Shown: piece by piece, positions 30,144 to 39,176 of the stretch
How the letters are laid out: each line of letters starts with the position of its first letter
How positions within the stretch are numbered: position 1 is the first letter of the stretch
Source: Palsa-504 sp963834685
GTDB taxonomy: Bacteria > Actinomycetota > Actinomycetes > Streptosporangiales > Streptosporangiaceae
Length of the DNA stretch: 64,000 nt
Assembly (NCBI GenBank): GCA_963834685.1
Contig: CAWICW010000014.1
Coordinates: 124,001 to 188,000, forward strand
Reading direction: 5' to 3'
Made by a program: the position numbers and the translations under genes
The notes under the pieces: model-generated
Seen by the model: the letters and a program-made list of their open reading frames with translations, nothing else
The model's database searches: none
What the model was told of the DNA's origin: nothing

Positions 30144-30402
30144 GTGCTCGACGACCTGGAGTTCGACGACAGCGACTCACCCGCGATCGGCCTGGTGCCG
30201 CCCGGCGTCTCCTGGGCGCAGGTGCGCGATCACATCAAGATCGCGCATCACTCGCTGCTGGTCCCGCCGCCCGCCGGCGGCGGGATTCGCCGGCGCCTAC
30301 TGGACCGGCACCGACATGGTCGTGATCGATGACCTCGGCCCCGATCAGGACCAGGCCGTCGAGGAGTTCCGCGCCGTCCTGCAGGAGCGCGGCGAAACCT
30401 GA
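30144..30402 (+). pseudogene. Small hypothetical gene with a single-base frameshift
   Basis: GTG 30144 after GGGAGG starts a coding-like frame (LDDLEFDDSDSPAIGLVPPG, SWAQVRDHIKIAHHSLLVPP) that breaks at the GGCGGCGGG run near 30280. From there the next frame continues convincingly (GFAGAYWTGTDMVVIDDLG, AVEEFRAVLQERGET) to TGA at 30400-30402. Removal of one base in the run gives an 85-residue acidic protein. I do not recognise the family. Either a recent slip mutation or a sequencing error. It ends nine bases before the convergent ssb gene. Confidence 0.6.
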
Positions 30403-30411
30403 CCGCGGCGC

Positions 30412-30933
30412 CTAGAACGGCGGATCTTCCGAGTAGTTGCCGCCGCTGTCGGCCGCCCACGGATCGGTGTCCCCGCCCGAGCCGCCCGGGCCGCCCGGGC
30501 CGCCCTGGCCGCCGGCCGCCCGGCCGCCGCCGGGACCGCCCTGGCCGCCGCCGTTCCCGCCGGACCGGGCCACCTTGTTGACCTTGGCCGAGGCGTTCCG
30601 CAGCGAGGGGCCGACGTCGTCGACCTCGACCTCGTACACGGTCCGCTTCTCGCCCTCCTTGGTCTCATACGACCGCTGCCGCAGCCGCCCGGACACGATC
30701 ACCCGCATCCCCCGGGTCAGCGACTCGGCCACGTTCTCCGCCGCCTGCCGCCACACGTTGCACGTCAGGAACAGCGAATCGCCGTCCTTCCACTCACCGG
30801 TCGCGTTGTCCCGGAACCGCGGCGTGGACGCCACCCGGAACCGCGCCACCGGCTGCCCGGCCGGGGTGAACCGCAACTCCGGGTCATCCACGAGATTGCC
30901 CGCGATCGTGATCTGCGTGTCTCCTGCTGCCAT
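30412..30933 (-). CDS. Single-stranded DNA-binding protein
   Basis: SSB of 173 residues with an N-terminal OB fold (MAAGDTQITIAGNLVDDPELRFTPAG starts with the conserved strand pattern, split here only for length), a Gly/Pro-rich flexible linker at about 125-155 and the acidic interaction tip ending DPPF. In the chromosome-replication type, ssb lies between rpsF and rpsR. Here it stands alone between accessory genes, so this is probably a paralogue for stress, recombination or natural-DNA handling. Expected to act as a tetramer. Confidence 0.92.
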   Translation of the reverse strand: MAAGDTQITIAGNLVDDPELRFTPAGQPVARFRVASTPRFRDNATGEWKDGDSLFLTCNVWRQAAENVAESLTRGMRVIVSGRLRQRSYETKEGEKRTVYEVEVDDVGPSLRNASAKVNKVARSGGNGGGQGGPGGGRAAGGQGGPGGPGGSGGDTDPWAADSGGNYSEDPPF

Positions 30934-31034
30934 GAGCAGATCTCCTTACCTACGTCTTCAGCTCCTTCCGATATTGTGTACGAGACCACTGACATTTCTG
31001 CCTGGATAACATCGCGCTGAACTGACCCGGCTGA

Positions 31035-31601
31035 TCACGTGCCCGCGGTCAGGACCCTGAGCTGGTCGAGTGACTCCCGGATCAGGGCCGGCAGGTCCTG
31101 CTCGTCAGGTTCGCTGACCCAGCGGGCGAACGCGGTCTTGAACGCGATGACCCCGGCCTCCGCGGCCAGGCTCGCGGCCGGCTCGGTCACGCCGCGCTGG
31201 CGCAGCGCCTCGGCCATGGCGGCGGCCAGCGACGCGCGCTTGAGCAGTTCGCGCTCCTGCAGCCCGGGGTTCGCGGCGATCACCGCCTGGCGCTGCCGGG
31301 CGAGTTCGTGGCGCTCGCGGAACACCGGGGCGGCGGCCTCCAGGGCCGCGGCGATCACCTCGATCGGCGCCGCGGAATCGGGCGCGCTAGCGATGGTGCT
31401 GACGTAGATCTCTTGCAGCGCGCCCTGACCCCAGAACAGCACCTCGCGCTTGTCGGCGAAGTACCGGAAGAACGTCCGCTCGGTGAGCCCGGCCCGCTCG
31501 GCGATCTCCGCCACCGTGGTCTGGTCGAACCCGCGCTCGCGGTAGAGCTCCAGGGCCGCCTGCTCGAGCCGGCCCCGCGCGTTCGGCTCCCATCGGCTCA
31601 T
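31035..31601 (-). CDS. TetR family regulator
   Basis: A 188-residue repressor. The N-terminal helix-turn-helix is TTVAEIAERAGLTERTFFRYFADKREVLFW, of which the first half is the recognition unit. ATG 31601 is chosen over the longer frame because the conserved family start WEPNARGRLEQAALELY follows directly. Two 19-bp palindromes lie between it and the divergent epimerase-like gene, 15-65 bases upstream, so it probably represses both itself and that gene. The ligand is unknown. Confidence 0.88.
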   Translation of the reverse strand: MSRWEPNARGRLEQAALELYRERGFDQTTVAEIAERAGLTERTFFRYFADKREVLFWGQGALQEIYVSTIASAPDSAAPIEVIAAALEAAAPVFRERHELARQRQAVIAANPGLQERELLKRASLAAAMAEALRQRGVTEPAASLAAEAGVIAFKTAFARWVSEPDEQDLPALIRESLDQLRVLTAGT

Positions 31602-31616
31602 GCCCCGATTGTAGGT

Positions 31617-31666
31617 GATGACAGTTGCTGTCATCGAGTGGTACGGTGATGACAGTAACTGACATC
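31617..31666. promoter_or_regulatory. Two TetR operators in a divergent promoter
   Basis: GATGACAGTTGCTGTCATC (31617-31635, perfect palindrome except the centre) and GATGACAGTAACTGACATC (31648-31666, one arm mismatch), centres 31 bp apart, between the TetR gene and the NAD-dependent epimerase-like gene. Confidence 0.75.
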
Positions 31667-31686
31667 GTAGACAGGAGATCTTTCCC

Positions 31687-32610
31687 ATGCGTGTCTTCGT
31701 CACCGGAGCGAGCGGGCACATCGGTTCCCTCGTCGTCCCCGAGCTGCTCGAGGCTGGCCACGAGGTCACTGGCCTGGCCCGTTCGGACAAATCCGCCGTC
31801 GCCCTGGCCGCCGCGGGCGCCAAGGTGCACCGCGGTGCCCTCGACGACACCGATGGCCTGCGGGCCGGCGCCGCCGCGGCCGACGGCGTCATTCACCTGG
31901 CCTATGACCACGAGCCCATGCAGGCCGGTAACTTCGCGGACGCCGCCACCCTCGACCTGCGGGCCGTGCAGGCGATGGGAGCCGCGCTCGACGGCTCGGG
32001 GAAGCCTCTGGTCGTCACCTCGGGCACCCTGCTGCTCGCGTTCGCCGCGCCGGGACGCCTCGGGACCGAAGCTGACGTCGACCCGGGGGAGCCCCCGCGG
32101 CCCCGGGTGGCGTCGGAAAACACGGCGGTCGCGCTGGCGGAGCGCGGGGTGCGCTCGTCGGTCATCCGGCTTTCGCCGACCGTGCACGGCCCGGCGGATG
32201 CTCACGGTTTCGTCCCGCGCCTGATCGCCATCGCCCGCGACCAGGGCGTCTCCGCCTACGTCGGCGACGGGTCGAACCGCTGGCCGGCGGTGCACGAACT
32301 CGATGCGGCGCACCTGTACCGGCTGGCCCTGGAAGCGGCGCCGGCCGGCTCGCGTCTGCACGGGGCCGCCGATGAGGGCGTGCCGTTCCGTGAGATCGCC
32401 GAGGCCATCGGCCGTCGCCTGAACCTGCCCGCGGTCAGCATCTCCCGCGAGCAGGCCGACGCGCACTTCGGCTTCCTGGGCGGCCTGGTCACCCTGGACA
32501 ACCCGACCTCCAGCGCCCTGACGCAGCAGCTCCTCGGCTGGCACCCGGATCACCCCGGACTGATCGCCGACCTAGCGCAAAGCCACTACTTTGACCGACC
32601 GGTGGCCTAG
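31687..32610 (+). CDS. NAD(P)-dependent epimerase/dehydratase family protein (extended SDR)
   Basis: A 307-residue Rossmann protein. The N-terminal motif is VTGASGHIGSLVVPELLEAGH. The catalytic YxxxK is not clearly present; where it is expected the sequence reads PRPRVASENTAVALAERG, so it may be an atypical SDR that binds NAD without classical epimerase chemistry. RxSPTVHG and LYRLALEA are typical of nucleoside-diphosphate-sugar epimerase-like proteins found next to TetR genes. AGGAG precedes ATG 31687. Controlled, by position, by the divergent TetR protein. The substrate is unknown. Confidence 0.8.
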   Translation: MRVFVTGASGHIGSLVVPELLEAGHEVTGLARSDKSAVALAAAGAKVHRGALDDTDGLRAGAAAADGVIHLAYDHEPMQAGNFADAATLDLRAVQAMGAALDGSGKPLVVTSGTLLLAFAAPGRLGTEADVDPGEPPRPRVASENTAVALAERGVRSSVIRLSPTVHGPADAHGFVPRLIAIARDQGVSAYVGDGSNRWPAVHELDAAHLYRLALEAAPAGSRLHGAADEGVPFREIAEAIGRRLNLPAVSISREQADAHFGFLGGLVTLDNPTSSALTQQLLGWHPDHPGLIADLAQSHYFDRPVA

Positions 32611-32612
32611 GC

Positions 32613-32627
32613 GTCCGGAAACCGGAC
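32613..32627 (+). terminator. Hairpin after the epimerase-like gene
   Basis: GTCCGG-AAA-CCGGAC, three bases after the stop codon, with no T-tract. Confidence 0.5.
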
Positions 32628-32928
32628 CGCTTCTACGAGCTGGTGCGGGCTGCTGCCAGGTGTCCCGCCACAGGCCGGCCCTGCACCCATCCTCCGACCC
32701 GCATCGTGACCTTGGAATGGCCGTGGCCAGCGGTGATCGGCGCCAGTGATAAGCCTTGGCCGGATTACTCATGTCCGTCTGCCCGTGAATGGCCTTGACT
32801 GGTATATGGATCAGCCGACTGAAACGGATCAGCCGGGATTTTCGATGCCGCTGCTGGCCTGCACGGGATTGCGGGAATCCCTGCTACCTGCAGGCGCCAC
32901 CCCAGCGAACATGCCGTCGGAGGCAGTC
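32628..32928. other. Intergenic region without a recognisable gene
   Basis: About 300 bases. I see no supported gene. GGATCAGCCG occurs twice, about 20 bases apart near 32805-32840, and lower G+C around 32790-32840 (TTGACTGGTATATGG) suggests a promoter for the small membrane protein downstream. Confidence 0.4.
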
Positions 32929-33105
32929 ATGCGTATCGGATCGGCGCTACTCCTCATCTGGCTGGTCATCGGCGCCATCGCCGGCGCCCAGCGCCACTAC
33001 TACACCAGTTCTAACCCGAACTGCGCCCGGACGGGCACGATCATCGTGACCGTTCTTGCGGGCCCGCTCAACTACTTCGGCGTGAACCCGAAAGTTTCCT
33101 GCTAA
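32929..33105 (+). CDS. Small conserved membrane protein
   Basis: A 58-residue protein with two hydrophobic segments (SALLLIWLVIGAIAGAQ and TIIVTVLAGPLNYFGV). The ending NPKVSC and the central NCARTGT match a short family that I remember as widespread and unnamed in actinobacteria. ATG 32929 has GGAGG six bases upstream; the longer frame from 32746 lacks support. Probably an inner-membrane protein, possibly regulatory for a partner not seen here. Confidence 0.65.
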   Translation: MRIGSALLLIWLVIGAIAGAQRHYYTSSNPNCARTGTIIVTVLAGPLNYFGVNPKVSC

Positions 33106-33221
33106 ATACCGCAGCCAAGCTAGCGCCTTGAGATGCCTGCCTTTCCGGACGGCGGGATGAAGGATGGCACAGGTCATTTCGATAAAGCACCATCCCGGCC
33201 CTGCCGGGCGGGCCGGCCAAG

Positions 33222-33533
33222 TCAGACAAGACGCTGGTGGACGTAGCACCATCTCCATCGCGAGCCCGGCTCCAGGCCGGCGGCGAGCGGGTGGTCGGTT
33301 TCCTCGTAGTGCGCCCTGGCATGCCGCCCTGGTGAGTCGTCGGAGCAGGCCACCCAGCCGCAGCTCAGGCAGAATACAAGGGGCACCCGGCGGTCCGCGC
33401 GGTCCCGGCAGTCCCGGCATTGAGCCGACTGAGGCGTGACCGGCGCGAGCCCGTCAAGGTGCTCACAGCGCGGCGCGGACCCGTTCAGGCTGATGGCGGG
33501 CATGCTCATAGCCTGGTTCTGGGCGGGGATCAT
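33222..33533 (-). CDS. UBP-type zinc finger protein
   Basis: A 103-residue protein made of one UBP-type zinc finger. CEHLDGL, then CRDC, FCLSCGWVACSDDSPGRHARAH, shortened here to its core CxxCGWVxC, and HxxxTDHPL supply the expected Cys/His ligands, and WCYVHQ closes the fold. In eukaryotes this domain binds ubiquitin C termini. In actinobacteria, small UBP-finger proteins of unknown function are common and may bind other C-terminal Gly-Gly tails or histidine-rich partners. Convergent with the small membrane protein. Confidence 0.8.
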   Translation of the reverse strand: MIPAQNQAMSMPAISLNGSAPRCEHLDGLAPVTPQSAQCRDCRDRADRRVPLVFCLSCGWVACSDDSPGRHARAHYEETDHPLAAGLEPGSRWRWCYVHQRLV

Positions 33534-33765
33534 GGCAGGCCCCCTTGATCGTGATACGGTGCCGGTCCGGTCCGGCCGGTCATTGGCCAGTTAACGCCGG
33601 TAGCGGCGCGGCGGAAACGGGCAACCTGAGCAGGACCCATCTCCAGAACCGATTACCCGGCCCTCGCCACGGAACGGACCGGTCAGGCATTCCCAGGGAC
33701 TCGGCCCGGAAGTAGGCTTATCCGCAGGTTTCTTGTTCCGGGCCGCGTGTGCCTCCGGGCGGATC

Positions 33766-33788
33766 CGCCGCTACCGATCGTAGCGGCG
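33766..33788. promoter_or_regulatory. Palindrome upstream of the LysR gene
   Basis: CGCCGCTAC-CGATC-GTAGCGGCG, perfect arms, 71 bases before the LysR start. The half-site GTAGCGGCG recurs at 33600-33608. Candidate LysR binding site or hairpin. The rest of 33534-33858 holds no gene that I can see. Confidence 0.4.
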
Positions 33789-33858
33789 CCGGCGCCGCGA
33801 TCCAGCAGGTAGCTCCAGGGAGTACAGGGATGGACCGGACACGGACTTGGCGGCGGGT

Positions 33859-34773
33859 ATGGAACTGCGCCAGCTTCGCTATTTCGTGACCCTGGCCGAG
33901 GAGCTGCATTTCGGCCGGGCGGCTGAGCGTGAGCACATCGTGCAGTCGGCGCTGAGCCAGCAGGTGCAGCGACTGGAACGCGAGCTGGGAGTCCGCCTCG
34001 TCGAGCGCAGCACGCACCACGTGGAGCTGACCGCTGCGGGGGCGGTGTTCCTGGTCGAGGCGCGGCAGATCCTGGCTCAGGTAGACCGCGCCGCGGAGGT
34101 GGCACGCAGCGCGGTGGGCGCGGCTGCGACGTTGCGGGTCGGCATCATCGACTCCAGCTATGACTCGATGCCGCAGATCCTGCATGAGGTCCAGGCCCGC
34201 CACCCCGGCCTGGTGATCCACCAGGTCGAGGCCAGCGTACCCGGGCAGTACCAGCAGCTCATCGATGGCCGGCTGGACGTCGGCATCGGCCGGGCCGCGC
34301 TCGCCCCGCCGCAGATCGCCTCGCTGCTGTTCCGCCAGGATCCGCTCGGGGTCCTGGTGCCAACCGGTCACCGGTTCGCCGACCTGGACGGCGTCCCGGT
34401 CGCCGTCCTGGCTGAGGAACCGTTGCTGCTCGCCGAAGAAGTGCGAGCGCCGGAGTTCAACCAGTTCACCGTCGAGATGTGCCGGTCGGCCGGCTTCACT
34501 CCTGCGGTTTACCAGGGGACCGTGGAGAGCATCCGGGCGGCCGCTGATCTGGTCGCCCAGGGACGCTGCCTGTACTGCGTGCCCTCCTCCTGTATCGCCG
34601 CGCTCCCCGGGACCATCTGGCGGCCGCTCACCGACCCGGCGTCGTGCTACCCATGGTCGGTCCTGTGGCGCGCGGCTGACGACTCCGCCCACGTACGCGC
34701 CGTCGTCAGCTGCGCGCGGGCGATGTCACAGCGGCTCGGCTGGCTGGCAGCCCCAAGCGCCGCCACGACCTGA
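33859..34773 (+). CDS. LysR family transcriptional regulator
   Basis: A 304-residue regulator with the standard N terminus MELRQLRYFVTLAEELHFGRAA and a helix-turn-helix continuing SALSQQVQRLERELGVRL, then a periplasmic-binding-like effector domain. ATG 33859 is preferred to 33847. LysR regulators usually control a divergent neighbour; the divergent gene here is the UBP zinc finger protein (300 bases away), which is not an obvious metabolic target. The ligand is unknown. Confidence 0.9.
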   Translation: MELRQLRYFVTLAEELHFGRAAEREHIVQSALSQQVQRLERELGVRLVERSTHHVELTAAGAVFLVEARQILAQVDRAAEVARSAVGAAATLRVGIIDSSYDSMPQILHEVQARHPGLVIHQVEASVPGQYQQLIDGRLDVGIGRAALAPPQIASLLFRQDPLGVLVPTGHRFADLDGVPVAVLAEEPLLLAEEVRAPEFNQFTVEMCRSAGFTPAVYQGTVESIRAAADLVAQGRCLYCVPSSCIAALPGTIWRPLTDPASCYPWSVLWRAADDSAHVRAVVSCARAMSQRLGWLAAPSAATT

Positions 34774-34862
34774 GCCCCGAGTGCTGGCCGTCGAATTCAC
34801 GGGTACCCAGATCCGCACCAGCCCGCTCGGGATGCGTGGCTTCCTGAGTCCGATTCTCTGCA

Positions 34863-37800
34863 CTATCCGGCCGCCAGGCCGAAAGCGTGCCCCCGTAACG
34901 CGGTCAGGCCGGGGACCGTGCCGTCCGACGTCACCGCACCGTCGGTGTAGCTGACCGAGTTGGTCGCCACGGCCGGGATCCGCGGGCCGGGCAGCACGAT
35001 CCCGATCAGGTTCAGCGGGTCCGCGGCCGACAGGTGGATGGTCTCGCCGTCCCGCGGCCGCTTCCTGATCTCGCGCAGCATGGCCACCGCGTCCGGGTGC
35101 GCGAACTGCTCGCCGCTGAACCCGTTGACGAACCGCCCGCCGCTGATCGTGCCGCGCGCCTCCATCCGCCGGAACGCCCACAGCACCTCCCGCCAGGGCA
35201 CCGCGATGTTCTCCCGGACCAGCAGGTCCCGGAACACCACGCCCCACCGGACGGCCAGCTGCTCCGCGACGGCCTCGGCCAGCTCGTCCGGGTCGCAGTC
35301 GGCTGCGGGCTCGGGGAGCAGCGACCACCGCCCGGCCGTCCGCGAGGCGAGCTGGCCGCCGCGGCGCAGCCGATGCCGCCCGAGCGCGGTCTGGGCCAGC
35401 GAGCGCTGCGCGAACAGGGACCGCACGGCCCGGAACCCGTCCGCCGTGAGCAGCCCGCGGGCCACGCCGTCCCACAGCGCGTCCTCGATCTCCCCCGGCA
35501 GCCGCCCGGTCATGGTGGCCAGGTCGGTCTGGAACAGCGCGCCGCGAGCGGTCAGTGCGTCGAGCACGTCCCGGGTCCGCCCGGGCCCGGGCGAAGCCGG
35601 ACGCTGAGCACCCCGGGCCGCCGCCAGCAGCCAGGCCAGATCGTCCCGGATCATCAGCGTGATCGGGGTTGCCCGGGACGGGGTCAGGCCGCGGCTCGGC
35701 AGCTCCTCCGTCTCGGACCGCACCGACAGCCGTCCCCAGGCGACGCCGCCGTCCAGGCACACCTCGTCCAGCCATTCCTTGCGGTAGCCGGTCACCCGGG
35801 CCGCGAGGATGGCCTTCTCCCAGGCGCCGGCCGCGAGCTCGAACCCCTGCAACTGCTCGACCACGGCCAGCACGCCGCGGCTGCCCTCGCGCCTGGTATC
35901 CGGGGTGACATGCTGCCAGCGCAGCAGGAACCGCATGAAGTCCCGGGCCGTCACCGGCTCCACCTCGCGCCGCTTCCGCTGCCGGGAATAGGCGTGGATC
36001 CGGGTCAGCACCCGCCGCGCGCACCACTCCTCCGTCCCATCGGGGTCACTGAACCGGCCCCGCAGCGCGAATCCCTCGGTCTCCAGCCGGACCAGCGCGA
36101 GCGAAACGTCGGACACGCCCAGCGCCGTAGCCTGCGCCAGGTCAGCAGCGGTACACGGCCCCGAGACGTCCAGGTGCCCCCGCAGCATCTCCGCCGCGAC
36201 CGCCTCGGGCTCCATCGCCCTGATCCCCGGGACCGCAGGCCCGGCCGGCGTGACCGCATACAACGGCCCAAGCACCACGCGCCGTTCGGCAGCACACCAC
36301 AGCACCCCGTCCGGCCCGCAGATCTCCGCCGCCCGCCCGGCCGACGCCAGCTCGGAGAACCACACCTGCCACGGCGCCGACGGACGCATGACGAACAGCG
36401 TCATCAGCAGATCATGCAGCTCGTCCAGATCCCGCGGCTGCGGTTGCACCTCATCCCGGACCCGCGAGATGGCCCCGGGGTCCAGCCGGGCCAGGTCGCG
36501 GGCGTCCACCGGCAGGCCACGGGGGAGCTTCACCTGCCTGCTGCGCCGGTTCGCGGCCTCGGTCTCGTCGTCCAGGTACGTGTACGGCATCCCGTTCAAG
36601 ATCTCGTGCGCGAGCACCGACGGCTCGGTGGTGTCCCGGGTGATCACCGTGATCCGGCCCGCCTCGATCCCGGCCAGCAGGTCCCGCAGGCCATCGATGT
36701 CCATCGCCTCGTGCAGGCAGTCCGTCAGCGTCTGGCGCACCAGCGGGTGATCGGGGATCTCGATCGGGCCCGGTGCCACGTTCTCCTGGCAGGCGGCCAG
36801 CGTGGGGAACACCGCCGCCATCAGGTCGTCGGCCTCCATCCGCTGGATCGCGGGCGGATTCTTCCGGCCGCCGCGCATCCGCAGCACGGTCAGCGAGGTG
36901 TTGAGATTCCACCGCCAGCGCGCCGCGAACAGCGGCGAGGTGAGCACCGCCTGCCGCACCACCTGCTCCACCGTGGGCGAGGCCAGGAACTTCGGCACGC
37001 GGTCCAGCGGGAAGCTGTGCTGGGGACCCAGCGACAGCAGGATCGCGTTATCGCTGGCCGCCGCCTGCAGCTCGAAGTCGAACGTCACGCAGAACCGCTT
37101 GCGCAGCGCCAGCCCGAACGCCCGGTTCACCCGCGCCCCGAACGGCGCGTGGCCGACCAGCTGCATGCCGCCCGCCTCGTCGAAGAACCGCTCCAGGATG
37201 ATCGCGTTCATGGTGGGCAGCGCGCCGAGGGCGGCCAGCCCGGCCCGCAGGTATCTGACGATGGTGTCCGCCGCGGCTTGGTCCAGCCCGCATTCGGCCT
37301 GCAGCCAGGCCCGGGCGTCGGCGGGCGAGCGGTCCGCGACGGCCTGGCGCAGCGCGGAGACCTCCTCGGACAGCTCTCTGGTCCGCCCCGGGGCCTCGCC
37401 CTGCCAGTGCGGCACCGACGGCGGCGCCCCGTGCGCGTCGGTCACCCGGACCGTCCCGGGCTCGACCCGGCGGATCCGCCAGGAGTGCGTGCCGAGCAGG
37501 AACACGTCGCCCGGCCTGCTCTCCACCGCCCACTCCTCGTGCACCGAGCCGACCTGAACCTCGTCGGGCTCCACGATGACCCGGAAGTCACCCAGCTCGG
37601 GGATCGCCCCGCCGGAGGTCAGCGCGGCCAGCCGGGCGCCGCGGCGGCCCTTGACCGTCCCGTTGACCTGGTCGCGGTGCAGGTAGTAGGCGCGGCGGCC
37701 GCGGCCGGTGCGGATCCCCTCGGCCAGCAGCTCGGTGACGTCGTCGAAGTCCTCGCGGGACAGGTCCCGGTACGGTGCCGCCCGCCGGGCCAGCTCGAGC

Positions 37801-39104
37801 AGCGAACCTTCCGCCCACTGCTCGGCCGCGGACTCGGCCACCAGCTGCTGGGCCAGGATGTCCAGCGGCCGCTCGGGGATGATGATCGCGTCCAGCCGCC
37901 CGGACCGCACGCCGCGCAGCAGCGCCGCGCATTCCACCAGCTCGTCGCGGGTCGTCGGGTACAAGAACCCGCGCGGCGTCCCCGACCGCGTGTGGTTGGA
38001 CCGGCCCACCCGCTGCAGGAAGGTGGCGATGCTGCGCGGCGAGCCGATCTGGCACACCAGCTCGACCGGGCCGATGTCGATGCCGAGCTCGAGCGAGGCC
38101 GTCGCCACTAGGGCCCGCAGGTCCCCGGCCCGCAGCCGGGCCTCGACCCGCTGCCGGCGCCCCTTGGACAGCGACCCGTGATGGGCGGCGACAAAAGCGC
38201 CCAGCTCCTCACCGAGCCGTTCGCCGAGCTGGTGGGCGACCCGTTCGGCCATGCTCCGGGTGTTGACGAACACCAGCGTGGTCCGGTGCCCGTTCACGTG
38301 CTCCGCGATCCGGTCCAGGATCTGCGCCATCTGCTCGCCGGTCGGCACCGCGCCCAGCTCGTCGTCGGGAATCTCCAGGGCCAGGTCCAGCTGCCTGCGG
38401 TGCCCGGAGTCCACGATCGCGCACCGCGGCGTGCCGTCCGGGTTGTCACGGTCCTGGCCCGCCCCGACCAGCAGCCGGGCGATGGTCTCGATCGGCCGCA
38501 CGGTGGCCGACAGGCCCACCCGCTGCACCGGCTCGTCAGCGAGGTGCGTGAGCCGCTCCAGGGTGAGGGCCAGGTGCGAGCCGCGCTTGTTGGCGGCCAC
38601 GGAGTGGATCTCGTCGACGATCACGGTCCGGGTGCCGCGCAGCATGGACCTGCTCCGCTCCGCGGTCACCAGCAGGAACAGCGACTCGGGGGTGGTGATG
38701 AGGATGTCGGGCGGGTTCTTGAGCATGGCGGTCCGCTCGGCGGCCGCCGTGTCGCCGGTCCGGACCGCCACCCGGATGGCCGGCGCGGGCAGGCTGAGCT
38801 CCGCGGCCACCGCCGCGATCTCCCGCAGCGGCGCCTCGAGGTTCTGCTGGACGTCGGTGGCCAGCGCCTTCAGCGGCGACACGTACACCACCTGCGGCCC
38901 CGCCGAAGCCTCCGACGCACGATAGAGCCGGTCGATGCAGACCAGGAACGCGGCCAGCGTCTTGCCCGACCCGGTCGGCGCCGCGATCAGCGTATGCCGG
39001 CCCGCCGCGATCTCCCGCCACCCGCCCGCCTGCGGCTCGGTCGGTCCCGCCGGGAACCGCCGCCCGAACCAGGCACGCACCGCGGGATGGAACGAGTCAA
39101 GCAC
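34863..39104 (-). CDS. lhr: Large ATP-dependent helicase Lhr
   Basis: Superfamily 2 3'-5' helicase (1,413 residues from the chosen start) used in DNA repair, unwinding RNA:DNA hybrids. Motif I APTGSGKTLAAFL, motif II VIVDEIHSVAANKRG, motif III LSATVRP, motif VI FLQRVGRSNHTRSG, then the winged-helix and Lhr C-terminal domains. GTG 39104 (VLDSFHPAVRAWFG) with GGTGAG upstream is taken as the start. The open frame continues to 39509, but that part lies on the opposite strand of the monooxygenase gene and is not conserved. Divergent from the monooxygenase, with 72 bases between them. Confidence 0.9.
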   Translation of the reverse strand: MLDSFHPAVRAWFGRRFPAGPTEPQAGGWREIAAGRHTLIAAPTGSGKTLAAFLVCIDRLYRASEASAGPQVVYVSPLKALATDVQQNLEAPLREIAAVAAELSLPAPAIRVAVRTGDTAAAERTAMLKNPPDILITTPESLFLLVTAERSRSMLRGTRTVIVDEIHSVAANKRGSHLALTLERLTHLADEPVQRVGLSATVRPIETIARLLVGAGQDRDNPDGTPRCAIVDSGHRRQLDLALEIPDDELGAVPTGEQMAQILDRIAEHVNGHRTTLVFVNTRSMAERVAHQLGERLGEELGAFVAAHHGSLSKGRRQRVEARLRAGDLRALVATASLELGIDIGPVELVCQIGSPRSIATFLQRVGRSNHTRSGTPRGFLYPTTRDELVECAALLRGVRSGRLDAIIIPERPLDILAQQLVAESAAEQWAEGSLLELARRAAPYRDLSREDFDDVTELLAEGIRTGRGRRAYYLHRDQVNGTVKGRRGARLAALTSGGAIPELGDFRVIVEPDEVQVGSVHEEWAVESRPGDVFLLGTHSWRIRRVEPGTVRVTDAHGAPPSVPHWQGEAPGRTRELSEEVSALRQAVADRSPADARAWLQAECGLDQAAADTIVRYLRAGLAALGALPTMNAIILERFFDEAGGMQLVGHAPFGARVNRAFGLALRKRFCVTFDFELQAAASDNAILLSLGPQHSFPLDRVPKFLASPTVEQVVRQAVLTSPLFAARWRWNLNTSLTVLRMRGGRKNPPAIQRMEADDLMAAVFPTLAACQENVAPGPIEIPDHPLVRQTLTDCLHEAMDIDGLRDLLAGIEAGRITVITRDTTEPSVLAHEILNGMPYTYLDDETEAANRRSRQVKLPRGLPVDARDLARLDPGAISRVRDEVQPQPRDLDELHDLLMTLFVMRPSAPWQVWFSELASAGRAAEICGPDGVLWCAAERRVVLGPLYAVTPAGPAVPGIRAMEPEAVAAEMLRGHLDVSGPCTAADLAQATALGVSDVSLALVRLETEGFALRGRFSDPDGTEEWCARRVLTRIHAYSRQRKRREVEPVTARDFMRFLLRWQHVTPDTRREGSRGVLAVVEQLQGFELAAGAWEKAILAARVTGYRKEWLDEVCLDGGVAWGRLSVRSETEELPSRGLTPSRATPITLMIRDDLAWLLAAARGAQRPASPGPGRTRDVLDALTARGALFQTDLATMTGRLPGEIEDALWDGVARGLLTADGFRAVRSLFAQRSLAQTALGRHRLRRGGQLASRTAGRWSLLPEPAADCDPDELAEAVAEQLAVRWGVVFRDLLVRENIAVPWREVLWAFRRMEARGTISGGRFVNGFSGEQFAHPDAVAMLREIRKRPRDGETIHLSAADPLNLIGIVLPGPRIPAVATNSVSYTDGAVTSDGTVPGLTALRGHAFGLAAG

Positions 39105-39176
39105 CCGCTCACCGTACCTCTGAGGAACGACATTCCACCCGAACGTCACCAGGTATCCGGGTCCTATCATGCTGTC

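Noticed and set aside
35034..39176. Long plus-strand frames across the lhr region, including the upstream extension of the monooxygenase
   Set aside because: Arg/Pro/Gln-rich translations without domains, antisense to the helicase.
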